Assembly: GCF_001439665.1 (NCBI RefSeq)
Contig: NZ_LMAK01000082.1
Span: 1 to 64,000 of the forward strand
DNA length: 64,000 bases
DNA from: Formosa algae
GTDB lineage: Bacteria > Bacteroidota > Bacteroidia > Flavobacteriales > Flavobacteriaceae
Direction: 5' to 3'
Below are positions 42,568-51,518 of the stretch, one piece after another. Each line of letters begins with the position of its first letter. Position 1 is the first letter of the stretch. The translations under genes and the position numbers were made by a program. A model generated the notes under the pieces. That model was not told where the DNA came from. It made no database searches and saw only the letters and a program-made list of their open reading frames with translations.

Positions 42568-43587
42568 ATGTCAGGTAGAAGGAAATTTTTAAAAAAAGCA
42601 GCTTTAGGTACAGTAGGACTTAGTGCATTATATACTAATACAGCTCTTGCAAAAGATACTGTTTTAACTTCAGAAAATTACGGTGCTAATATCGCGAAAA
42701 AACCTTTAATAATTTCAACTTGGAATCATGGTTTAGCTGCAAACCAAGCTGCTTGGGAGACTTTAAAAAAAGGTGAATCTGGATTATCTGCTATAGAAAC
42801 AGGTTTAAAAATATCTGAAGCCGATCCAAAAGTAAGAAGTGTAGGTTTCGGCGGTTTACCTGATCGTGAAGGTAAAGTCACGTTAGATGCTTGCATTATG
42901 GACCAAAATAGTGATTGTGGTTCTGTTTCATTTTTACAAGGCATAAAACATCCTATTTCTGTAGCTAGAAAAGTTTTAGAAGAGACACCTCACGTGATGT
43001 TAACGGGGCAAGGTGCTTTTAATTTTGCATTGTCTCAAGGTTTTAAAGAAGAAAATTTACTGACTCCTGAGTCTGAAAAAGCATGGAAAAACTGGTTAGA
43101 AAAATCAAAATATCAGCCGGTAATTAACATTGAAAATCACGATACAATAAGCATGCTAATTATAGATGCCGAGGGGAATCTTACTGGCGGTTGCACAACA
43201 AGTGGTGCAGCATGGAAAATGCATGGTCGTGTTGGAGATTCGCCAATTATTGGTGCAGGTTTATTTTTAGATAATGAAGTGGGCGGAGCAGCAGCTACTG
43301 GTTTAGGTGAAGCAGTTATTAGAACTGCCGGAAGCGCTATGGTTGTAGAGCTTATGCGTCAAGGGAAATCACCTAACGAAGCTTGTAAAGAAATTGTAGA
43401 GCGTATTTATAATAAACACAAAAACCATAAAGACATGCCGTATTTGCAGGTCGGTTTTATTGCTGTAAATAAACAAGGGGAATATGGTGGTTATAGTTTA
43501 CGTGGCGGTTTTAATTATGCCGTTTGTGATGAAGAAAAAGGAAATAGAATGGAAAAGCCAGGTTCTAAAATGACTTGGAAAGATTGA
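42568..43587 (+). CDS. N4-(beta-N-acetylglucosaminyl)-L-asparaginase (aspartylglucosaminidase) with Tat signal
   Basis: The 339-residue Ntn-hydrolase has a twin-arginine leader (SGRRKFLKKAA followed by a hydrophobic stretch and ALA), implying export in folded form. The body shows STWNHGLAANQAAWE, GLPDREGKVTLDACIMD and the autocleavage site NHDTIS, where T193 becomes the new N-terminal nucleophile. GGCTTSGAAWKMHGRVGDSPIIGAG and ATGLGEAVIR complete the family pattern. It cuts the GlcNAc-Asn bond left after protein and glycan trimming, which strongly marks this operon as N-glycan degrading. GH20 follows 16 bases later. Confidence 0.92.
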   Translation: MSGRRKFLKKAALGTVGLSALYTNTALAKDTVLTSENYGANIAKKPLIISTWNHGLAANQAAWETLKKGESGLSAIETGLKISEADPKVRSVGFGGLPDREGKVTLDACIMDQNSDCGSVSFLQGIKHPISVARKVLEETPHVMLTGQGAFNFALSQGFKEENLLTPESEKAWKNWLEKSKYQPVINIENHDTISMLIIDAEGNLTGGCTTSGAAWKMHGRVGDSPIIGAGLFLDNEVGGAAATGLGEAVIRTAGSAMVVELMRQGKSPNEACKEIVERIYNKHKNHKDMPYLQVGFIAVNKQGEYGGYSLRGGFNYAVCDEEKGNRMEKPGSKMTWKD

Positions 43588-43603
43588 AGTAAATAGAATT
43601 AAA

Positions 43604-45952
43604 ATGACAAAGACAAGCAAGCTTAATATCAATTATACCTTAATAATTATCTTTTTTGTTTTGCTTAGTGCATGCCAAAGTAAAAACGATAAAGTTTATA
43701 CGGAAGCAGATATACACATTATTCCTAAAGTTGAAACCCTTCAACTAAAGTCGGGTGTTTTTAAGTTTAATGAAACGACTCAGTTTGTAGTTTCAAACGA
43801 AAGTCAGAAACCCGCTGCTCAATTATTAATTAATAAATTTAAATCTTCCGCTCAATTAGACTTAGAAATTACAGCACAATCTTCAGACGAAAATGTAATT
43901 GTTTTTGAATTGGATTCTAATCTAGAACCAGAACATTACATCTTAGATGTTTCAGAAAAAAAGATAATAATTAAAGCCTCAGATAATTCAGGATTTTTAT
44001 ATGCTGTGCAATCACTGCGTCAATTATTGCCAACTGCAATAGAAAGTCAATCTCCAGTAATTGGTATCAATTGGGAAGTTCCTAGTTTAAAAATTGAAGA
44101 CGGCCCTCGTTTTAAATGGCGTGGATTAATGTTAGATCTATCGCGTCATTTTTTTGACAAAGATTATTTGTTAGAAACTATAGATGCTTTGTCTTTGTTG
44201 AAGATGAATGTGCTTCACTTGCATTTAGTAGATGATCAAGGTTGGCGTATAGAAATTAAAAAATATCCGAAGTTAACAGAAATAGGAGCATGGCGCGTAG
44301 ATCAAGAAGACAAACCATGGGGTTCTAGAACTGTAAACAGTCCTGATGAAAAAGGAACTTATGGTGGGTTTCTAACCCAAGACCAATTAAAGGAAGTTGT
44401 CGCTTATGCTCAATTAAAAGGTGTAGAAATTATTCCAGAAATAGAAATGCCAGCCCATGTATCTAGTGCAATTGCGGCTTATCCTGAACTGTCTTGTTTT
44501 GATAATCCGAAACAAATTGCTGTACCTTCTGGTGCATTGTGGCCAATTACAGATATTTATTGCGCCGGGAAAGAGCATACGTTTGAATTTCTAGAAGATG
44601 TTTTAACCGAAGTGATGACTGTTTTTCCTTCAAAATATATTCATATTGGAGGAGATGAAGCTACTAAGACACATTGGGAAACGTGTCCGTATTGCCAAAA
44701 AAGAATTAATGACGAGCATTTAGAAGATGTTGAAGAATTACAAAGTTATTTTATAAAACGTATTGAAAAATTCATCAATTCTAAAGGAAAAAAACTAATT
44801 GGTTGGGATGAGATTTTAGAAGGCGGATTGGCACCTGATGCAACAGTAATGAGTTGGCGCGGATTTAAAGGTGGCTTGGAAGCAGCTGCTCAAGGTCACG
44901 ATGTGGTGATGACTCCGGTTTCTCATTCCTATTTCGATTATTACCAAGGGCCTCCTGAATTAGAACCTGTTGCTGGTGGTAGTGTTACTACCGTGAGTAA
45001 AGTGTATCAGTTCGATCCAGTTGTAGACTCCATGACTGAAGAAGAAGCTAAACATGTTTTAGGTGGACAAGCTAACCTTTGGGCAGAACATATTCCTACA
45101 GAATCGCATTCACAATACATGATATTTCCGAGACTTACAGCTTTAGCCGAAACCGTTTGGAGTGCGAAAGCGTTACGGAATTGGGATGATTTTTCTAAAC
45201 GTTTACCTTCTGCTTTCGAGCGTTATGAATATCTTGGAATTAATTATGCCAAAAGTTCTTTTATTGTAACCTCCGATATGCAGACCGATTTAGAAGAAAA
45301 AACAGTGTCTTTAGTTTTACATAATGAATATGCAGATTCAGATATTCGGTATGCTTTAAATGATGCGCAGTTAAATAGAGAATCTAAACCTTATACCAAG
45401 CCTATTGTTTTAAATAACACAACTATTGTAAAAGCTGGATTATTCAAAAATGATAGTCTAGTTGGTCCTATTTTTACAGATACCATTACGTTCCATAATG
45501 CTGTGGCTCATAAGGTGAATTATCAGACCATATATCATGAAAGATATGCAGGAACAGGAACGTCTAATTTGGTGAATACTTTGCGCGGAACTAAAAATTT
45601 TAGAGATGGCCGCTGGCAAGCATGGTTAAATACGCCTCTAGAAGTTACCATAGATTTAGAAGATGAGAAACCAATAAGTCAGATCACGTTTGGGACTATG
45701 GAAAATCAAAAAAATGGTATTTATTATCCATCATCAATAGAAGTTCTTGTATCTAAAGATGGGATAACATATAAAAGTGTTAGAAGTATAAATAGACCGT
45801 TTGTTTTTAATACAGAACCAGAACTACACAATTTTAAATTAGATTTTAAATTACAGCACGCAAGATTTATAAAAGTAAAAGCAAGTATCGCTAAAAATGT
45901 AGAAAATGCTAAAGAGCGTTGGTTGTTTGTAGACGAAATTTTAATTAATTAA
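43604..45952 (+). CDS. GH20 beta-N-acetylhexosaminidase, lipoprotein with C-terminal discoidin-like domain
   Basis: The 782-residue product has a lipobox LLSAC. Order: GH20b-like N-terminal domain (~35-155), catalytic barrel (~156-500) with FKWRGLMLDLSRHFF, HLHLVDDQGWRIEIK, EMPAHVSSA and the catalytic pair HIGGDE (D351/E352), then a chitobiase-type C-terminal fibronectin-like part (~560-620), then an F5/8 (discoidin)-like sandwich (~630-782). It uses substrate-assisted catalysis to release terminal beta-GlcNAc or GalNAc. In this operon it would remove GlcNAc from complex antennae or from the chitobiose core. The 102-base gap after it contains no clear terminator. Confidence 0.93.
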   Translation: MTKTSKLNINYTLIIIFFVLLSACQSKNDKVYTEADIHIIPKVETLQLKSGVFKFNETTQFVVSNESQKPAAQLLINKFKSSAQLDLEITAQSSDENVIVFELDSNLEPEHYILDVSEKKIIIKASDNSGFLYAVQSLRQLLPTAIESQSPVIGINWEVPSLKIEDGPRFKWRGLMLDLSRHFFDKDYLLETIDALSLLKMNVLHLHLVDDQGWRIEIKKYPKLTEIGAWRVDQEDKPWGSRTVNSPDEKGTYGGFLTQDQLKEVVAYAQLKGVEIIPEIEMPAHVSSAIAAYPELSCFDNPKQIAVPSGALWPITDIYCAGKEHTFEFLEDVLTEVMTVFPSKYIHIGGDEATKTHWETCPYCQKRINDEHLEDVEELQSYFIKRIEKFINSKGKKLIGWDEILEGGLAPDATVMSWRGFKGGLEAAAQGHDVVMTPVSHSYFDYYQGPPELEPVAGGSVTTVSKVYQFDPVVDSMTEEEAKHVLGGQANLWAEHIPTESHSQYMIFPRLTALAETVWSAKALRNWDDFSKRLPSAFERYEYLGINYAKSSFIVTSDMQTDLEEKTVSLVLHNEYADSDIRYALNDAQLNRESKPYTKPIVLNNTTIVKAGLFKNDSLVGPIFTDTITFHNAVAHKVNYQTIYHERYAGTGTSNLVNTLRGTKNFRDGRWQAWLNTPLEVTIDLEDEKPISQITFGTMENQKNGIYYPSSIEVLVSKDGITYKSVRSINRPFVFNTEPELHNFKLDFKLQHARFIKVKASIAKNVENAKERWLFVDEILIN

Positions 45953-46054
45953 ATCGTGGTTAAAGCCTATTTAGTCCAATTTGTGCTATGTAGGTTTTTT
46001 AAATTAAATTAATATTTTAGATGTCTGAAAGGTATCTAAACCCAATAGTTTTCT

Positions 46055-48274
46055 ATGAAAAAGAAATTCCTAATGTTATGTGCTTTAATGCATATAATAA
46101 TTTTAAATGCACAAGAATTTTCAAATTATGTGAATCCGTTTATCGGAACATCAAATTTTGGAGCCACTAACCCGGGAGCTATAGCTCCGCGTGGTATGGC
46201 AAGTGTATCACCTTTTAATGTAGCAGGATCACAAAATACTTTAGAAAAAGACAGCCGTTGGTTGTCTAATCCTTACGTGAATGAAAATACGTTTTTAACA
46301 GGTTATTCTCATGTAAATTTAAGTGGAGTAGGTTGTCCAGATTTAGGTGTTATTCTATTCATGCCAACTTCCGGAGCATTAGAAACGAATCATTTAAAAT
46401 ACGGCAGTACGTACACTAACGAGGTAGCAAAAGCGGGTTATTATTCTAATGTATTATCTAAATATAATATAAAAGTAGAAACCACAGCTACAACCAGAAC
46501 GGGTGTGTCTCGCTATACGTTTCTAAAAGGAGAATCTAATATATTATTGAATCTGGGGTTAGGGTTGACTAATGAAGAAGGTGCTTCTGTAAAAATAGTG
46601 TCTGCAACAGAAATTGAAGGTATGCGTAGTGTAGGGTCATTTTGTTATTACAAGCCAGAAGAAGCGTATCCGGTTTATTTTGTAGCTAAATTTAGTGAGC
46701 CTGCAGAAAAGTATGGAGTTTGGAAAACGGCTAGACCATATAAAGGTGCAGAAGCAGAATGGATGGTATATAATGGGAAACCAAGAATTATGGAAGGTTA
46801 CCAAAAAGAAGTGGTGGGCGATAGTATTGGGAGTTATTTTAGTTATAATTTCGATAAGCCAACGCAAGTAGAGGTAAAGGTTGGGATTTCTTATGTGAGT
46901 ATAGAAAATGCACGCGAAAATTTAGAAAAAGAAACACAAGATTTATCTTTTGATGATATTTATAATGAAACAGCAACTGCTTGGGACACGCAATTATCAA
47001 AAATAAAGGTTGAAGGCGGCTCTCAAGATGATAAGGTTATTTTTTACACGGCTTTATATCACAGTTTAATACATCCTAATATTTTAAATGATTACAATGG
47101 CGACTATCCAAAAATGGCCACACGAGAAACTTTAAATACTACCGATACACGTTTTACGGTGTTCTCGTTTTGGGATACATATAGAAACTTACATGCTTTA
47201 ATGTCTTTGGTGTATCCCAAACAACAATCTAATATGGTAAAAAGCATGTTAGATATTTATGATGAAAGTGGTTGGTTACCAAAATGGGAACTTAATGCAA
47301 CAGAAACAACAACTATGGTTGGCGATCCAGCAGGTATTATACTTACTGATACCTACTTAAAAGGGATAAAAGATTTTGATATAGAAAAAGCTTACGAAGC
47401 CATGGTAAAAAGTGCCGATGCTTTAGAAGATAATCCATTACGTCCCAATATAGAAACGTATATTAATAAAGGTTATTTAACCAGTAAGCAAAGAGGTGCC
47501 GTTTCAACAACTCAAGAATATAATGCAACCGATTTTTCGATTGCATTATTAGCTAAAGCTTTAGATAAAAAAGACGATTATAAACGTTTCTCAAAACGAG
47601 CCGTTTCTTATAGAAAGTTGTTCGATAAAAATTTAATGTTACTTCGTCCGCGAAATGCAGATGGTTCTTTTTACGAACCTTTCGATCCGTTAGCTGGAGC
47701 AAATTTCACAGAAAACATTGGATTTATAGAAGGTAATGCTTGGCAATATGCTTTTATGGTATCGCATGATATAAAAGGTTTAATGAAATTAATGGGTGGA
47801 CAAAAAGCATTTAGCAAACAATTGCAAACCTTATTTAATACCGATCAATTCGATATGGCTAACGAGCCCGATATTGCTTATCCGTTCTTATTCAATTATG
47901 TTAAAGGCGAAGAGTGGCGCGCACAACAAAAAGTACAAGAGTTAATTAAAACATATTTTCAGAACAAACCTGCTGGCTTGCCTGGGAATGATGACACAGG
48001 AACCATGTCTGCATGGTTAATTTATAGCATGATGGGAATTTACCCTGTATCGCCAGGTGAACCGCTTTATACCATAACAACGCCTGTATTCGATAAAATA
48101 ACAATCGCTCTAGATCAAAATTACTATGAAGGAAAAACACTTGTTATTGAAAAAGTAGGTTCTAAAGATGATATCGTCAAAACAATTCAACTTAATGGAA
48201 AAGCACATAAAAGCTACTTCATTAATCATTCAGATTTAATCAAGGGCTCAAATTTAAAAATCACCACAGATTAA
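46055..48274 (+). CDS. GH92-family alpha-mannosidase-like protein (third, divergent)
   Basis: The 739-residue product has signal peptide ending ILNAQ and no lipobox. GH92 scaffold motifs are present but altered: VNPFIGTSNFGATNPGA, APRGMASVSP, LSGVGCPDLG, SFWDTYRNLHAL, and GNDDTGTMSAWLIYSMMGIYPVSP. The usual YAHGNEPSHH motif is replaced by MANEPDIAYPFLF, and GNEDCGQMSAW by GNDDTGTMSAW. It is therefore a distinct subgroup and may hydrolyse a different linkage (for example alpha-1,3, alpha-1,4 or alpha-1,6 mannose) from the other two GH92 proteins. It is the last gene of the N-glycan block; a terminator follows 20 bases after the stop. Confidence 0.88.
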   Translation: MKKKFLMLCALMHIIILNAQEFSNYVNPFIGTSNFGATNPGAIAPRGMASVSPFNVAGSQNTLEKDSRWLSNPYVNENTFLTGYSHVNLSGVGCPDLGVILFMPTSGALETNHLKYGSTYTNEVAKAGYYSNVLSKYNIKVETTATTRTGVSRYTFLKGESNILLNLGLGLTNEEGASVKIVSATEIEGMRSVGSFCYYKPEEAYPVYFVAKFSEPAEKYGVWKTARPYKGAEAEWMVYNGKPRIMEGYQKEVVGDSIGSYFSYNFDKPTQVEVKVGISYVSIENARENLEKETQDLSFDDIYNETATAWDTQLSKIKVEGGSQDDKVIFYTALYHSLIHPNILNDYNGDYPKMATRETLNTTDTRFTVFSFWDTYRNLHALMSLVYPKQQSNMVKSMLDIYDESGWLPKWELNATETTTMVGDPAGIILTDTYLKGIKDFDIEKAYEAMVKSADALEDNPLRPNIETYINKGYLTSKQRGAVSTTQEYNATDFSIALLAKALDKKDDYKRFSKRAVSYRKLFDKNLMLLRPRNADGSFYEPFDPLAGANFTENIGFIEGNAWQYAFMVSHDIKGLMKLMGGQKAFSKQLQTLFNTDQFDMANEPDIAYPFLFNYVKGEEWRAQQKVQELIKTYFQNKPAGLPGNDDTGTMSAWLIYSMMGIYPVSPGEPLYTITTPVFDKITIALDQNYYEGKTLVIEKVGSKDDIVKTIQLNGKAHKSYFINHSDLIKGSNLKITTD

Positions 48275-48294
48275 GAAATCTGTCTCAAAAGAAT

Positions 48295-48333
48295 AAAACC
48301 TCGTAGAAAGAAATTTTTACGAGGTTTTTTTAT
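48295..48333 (+). terminator. Terminator after N-glycan block
   Basis: An 11-bp perfect stem (48295-48305 with 48318-48328, core CCTCGTA/TACGAGG) with a 12-base loop leads into a run of T's. It marks the end of the 32948-48274 transcription unit. Confidence 0.85.
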
Positions 48334-48847
48334 GTTTTAATCATAAATACTATCATTTATTGTATATCTATGATAGATAATATAAATCAGATTGCATCTT
48401 ATTGATACTAAAAAAGTTAAATCCAAGAATAGTTTATAAATGTATGTTATTGATAATTTTTTGTTAAAAAAAAGGTATTTTCAGCTATCTAAGGAGTTAG
48501 ATTTAGTAATATCTTAACATTTACAATACAATTATTAACGAAATATATGTTTTTCTAACCAACACCATTCTAGATTTGTTATTGGTCGAACTAATTTTAT
48601 AAATTCTGAATTAGGTATTTACTTTATAACTGTTAGTTTGTTTGTTTAGTTAATAATTAAAGGGAGAGATGTTTAAAGTTTCTCCTTTTAATGTCTTAAA
48701 ATATTTCGGAAATAATTAAACTAATTGCAAGAATACTAATCTAAATACTAGATAAGCTTTTAAATAGAACTAAGATTTTAGATCATTTTAACGGTATGCA
48801 TTGAAAATCAATTATTAAAACAAAATCATACAAATATTAATAACCAC
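48334..48847 (+). promoter_or_regulatory. Gene-free region upstream of the second sulfatase/fucosidase block
   Basis: About 500 AT-rich bases with no gene. TAGATTTG at 48571-48578 fits the TAnnTTTG -7 consensus, which would leave a leader of roughly 260 bases, but no good -33 element is seen. A weak hairpin (AAAGGGAGA/TCTCCTTT around 48659-48688, one bulge) lies within that leader. The last 40 bases before the ATG are A-rich. Confidence 0.3.
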
Positions 48848-50452
48848 ATGAAAAACGTTAGTATAATTATTATCACACTTTTAATGTTGTGCTTTAGTTG
48901 TAAAGAGGATAAAAAAGAAGCTGTAGTCGTTGAAAAAGAGGCTCAGACTCCAAATATCGTGTTTATAATGAGTGATGATCATGCCTATCAAGCCATCAGT
49001 GCCTATGGTTACGGATTAAATAACACACCTAATATTGATAGAATCGCTAAAGAAGGTGCTATTTTTAATAGAGGATTTGTAACTAACTCCATTTGTGCTC
49101 CAAGTAGAGCGGTAATGCTAACGGGTAAGCACAGCTTTATAAATGGTAAAGTAGATAATGTGAGTCCTTTTAATTGGGATCAAGATAACTTTGCTAAATC
49201 GCTTCAAAAAGCGGGATATCAAACGGCCATGATAGGTAAAATTCATTTAGATGGTTTACCACAAGGTTTCGATTATTCTAATGTATTACCTGGTCAAGGT
49301 CAGTATTATTCACCAGAATTTATAGAGAACGGTATTAAAAAAACATACCCTGGTTATATCACTCAAGTCACTACAGATATTGCTTTAGATTGGTTAGAAA
49401 ATAAAAGAGAAAAGGATAAGCCTTTTTTAATGTTATATCATCAAAAAGCACCGCATAGAACCTGGATGCCAGAAGAAAAATATTTAACCTTAATGGATAG
49501 TGTAACCTTCGATCCGCCAGCAAATTTCTTTGATGATTACGAAGGAAGACCTGCTGCAGCTGCTCAAGAAATGAGTATTCTAGAAGATATGGATTTGGTT
49601 TACGATTTAAAAATGCTGGATAAAGATGGAGATATTAAAACCAAATACCGAGGCATGTTCCAAAGAAAGTATGATAGAATGACCGAGGAACAAAAAGCGG
49701 CTTGGGATGCGTATTACGATCCGATTATTGCCGATTTTAAATCTAAAAAATTAGAAGGTAAAGAGCTTGCTATATGGAAATATAACCGCTATATGCATGA
49801 TTATATAAGAACTATTCAGTCTGTAGACGATGGTGTTGGAGAGGTTTTAGATTACTTAAAAGCAAACGGATTAGAAGAAAATACTATAGTTGTGTATACC
49901 TCAGATCAAGGATTTTATTTAGGAGAACACGGTTGGTTTGATAAGCGTTTTATGTATGAAGAATCTTTTAGAACGCCAATTTTAATGAAATACCCTAATG
50001 AAATTAAAGCTGGGACCGTAATTAATGAATTGGTTCAAAATTTAGATTTCGCTCCAACCTTTTTAGATTATGCTGGTGTAGAAATTCCTAAAGATATTCA
50101 GGGCGAATCGTTAAGAAAATTAGTTAAAGGAGAAGCAAGCGAGTGGCGAGATGCAATTTACTATACGTTTTATGAGTTCCCAGGAGAACATCGTGTTAAA
50201 CGTCATCATGGTGTGAGAACAGATCGTTATAAATTAATTCATTTCTATTACGATATCGATCAATGGGAATTATACGATTTAGAAAAAGATCCATCAGAAA
50301 TGCACAATCTTTATAACAATCCGGAATATTCAAGTGTGCAAGAAGATATGCATAAGCAGTTGGAACGTATGAGAACAAAATATGGAGATAGTGACGAGCT
50401 TGATAAGAAGAGTTTAGATCATTATTTAGATGCTAAAAATATTAATCATTAA
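48848..50452 (+). CDS. S1-family sulfatase, lipoprotein (GlcNAc-6-sulfatase-like group)
   Basis: The 534-residue lipoprotein has lipobox LCFSC. Motifs: FIMSDDHAYQA, signature CAPSR (Cys83, formylglycine precursor), IGKIHLDG, and TSDQGFYLGEHGWFDKRFMYEESFRTP, the latter typical of the sulfatase group that includes N-acetylglucosamine-6-sulfatases and many fucan-locus members. It is longer than the 444-residue sulfatase at 60335. First gene of the last block; its TAA overlaps the ATG of the downstream GH29 by one base (TAATG), implying translational coupling. Substrate inferred as sulfated fucan or sulfated hexose/hexosamine. Confidence 0.9.
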   Translation: MKNVSIIIITLLMLCFSCKEDKKEAVVVEKEAQTPNIVFIMSDDHAYQAISAYGYGLNNTPNIDRIAKEGAIFNRGFVTNSICAPSRAVMLTGKHSFINGKVDNVSPFNWDQDNFAKSLQKAGYQTAMIGKIHLDGLPQGFDYSNVLPGQGQYYSPEFIENGIKKTYPGYITQVTTDIALDWLENKREKDKPFLMLYHQKAPHRTWMPEEKYLTLMDSVTFDPPANFFDDYEGRPAAAAQEMSILEDMDLVYDLKMLDKDGDIKTKYRGMFQRKYDRMTEEQKAAWDAYYDPIIADFKSKKLEGKELAIWKYNRYMHDYIRTIQSVDDGVGEVLDYLKANGLEENTIVVYTSDQGFYLGEHGWFDKRFMYEESFRTPILMKYPNEIKAGTVINELVQNLDFAPTFLDYAGVEIPKDIQGESLRKLVKGEASEWRDAIYYTFYEFPGEHRVKRHHGVRTDRYKLIHFYYDIDQWELYDLEKDPSEMHNLYNNPEYSSVQEDMHKQLERMRTKYGDSDELDKKSLDHYLDAKNINH

Positions 50453-51513
50453 TGAAAAATAGTCAAATGAAAAAAAAGAATCTAATTGCTTTTATGTTGC
50501 TTCTAGTAGTAGCTTCTGGCTACGCACAATCTAAAGTTAATTATTTAGAAGAATCGGAAGCAGACTTTAGTAAAAGAATGCAATGGTTCACAGATGCTAA
50601 ATATGGTATGTTTGTTCATTTTGGTTTGTATAGTCAACTGGGAGGAATCTACAAAGGAAATGATGAAGGGCGTTATGCCGAGTGGATTCAAGGGAATCAA
50701 AATATCCCGTCAGATGAATATGCTAAATTAATAGACACTTGGGACCCTAAAGATTTTGATGCAGATGAGATTGTAAAGTTAGCTAAAGCATCCGGTATGA
50801 AATATTTAGTGATTACAACTAAACATCATGAAGGGTTTTGTCTATGGGATTCTGAATACACCGATTTCGATATTGCAAATACCCCAATGAAAGGTCGCGA
50901 TTTAGTTCAAGAATTAGCAGACGCTTGTAAAAAAGAAGGTATTGTTTTCGGTACCTATTATAGTATTACAGATTGGCATCAAGGTGCTCAATATATCGAA
51001 GAAGGTAAAGGTTGGGGAATGACCTTAATGCATGAAGGTAGAAAGCAAGAATATGTTACCTACATGAAAAATCAAATTAAAGAATTAATTGAAAAGTACG
51101 ATAGCAATATTATTTGGTTCGATGCCGACTGGGTAGATTGGTGGACATTAGAAGATGGTAAAGCATTGTATCAATATATCAGAGAACTTAAACCAAGTAT
51201 TATTATTAATAACAGAGTGGCTAAACGAAAAATATTTAAAAAAGATTTCGGGACGCCTGAGCAGTTTCACTTAGAAAATAAAGTAGACTACTATTGGGAA
51301 GCATGTTATACGTTAAATGATTCTTGGGGATTTAAAATTAAAGATACAGATTGGAAAACTCCTGAAGTGGTTTATGAGAAACTTAAAGATATTAATGGGA
51401 AAGGCGGTAACTTTTTATTAAATATCGGTCCAGATGGCGATGGAAATGTTCCTGAAGAATCTGCGAAAATTTTAATTGAAGTTGGAAAAATGTTGGCTAA
51501 AGAAGAAAAATAA
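50452..51513 (+). CDS. GH29 alpha-L-fucosidase (catalytic domain only)
   Basis: A compact 353-residue GH29 with signal ending SGYAQS. Two ATGs are possible: 50452 (overlapping the sulfatase stop) and 50467 (MKKKNLIAF), the latter with a tighter signal n-region. Motifs: AKYGMFVHFGLYSQLGG, TTKHHEGFCLWDS, GTYYSITDWH and the nucleophile motif IIWFDADW (D224, from the first start). GGNFLLNIGPDGDGNVPEE ends the barrel and, unlike the other three GH29 proteins here, there is no C-terminal beta-sandwich. It is likely periplasmic and acts on short fucan oligosaccharides after the coupled sulfatase. Confidence 0.9.
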   Translation: MKNSQMKKKNLIAFMLLLVVASGYAQSKVNYLEESEADFSKRMQWFTDAKYGMFVHFGLYSQLGGIYKGNDEGRYAEWIQGNQNIPSDEYAKLIDTWDPKDFDADEIVKLAKASGMKYLVITTKHHEGFCLWDSEYTDFDIANTPMKGRDLVQELADACKKEGIVFGTYYSITDWHQGAQYIEEGKGWGMTLMHEGRKQEYVTYMKNQIKELIEKYDSNIIWFDADWVDWWTLEDGKALYQYIRELKPSIIINNRVAKRKIFKKDFGTPEQFHLENKVDYYWEACYTLNDSWGFKIKDTDWKTPEVVYEKLKDINGKGGNFLLNIGPDGDGNVPEESAKILIEVGKMLAKEEK

Positions 51514-51518
51514 TAGGT

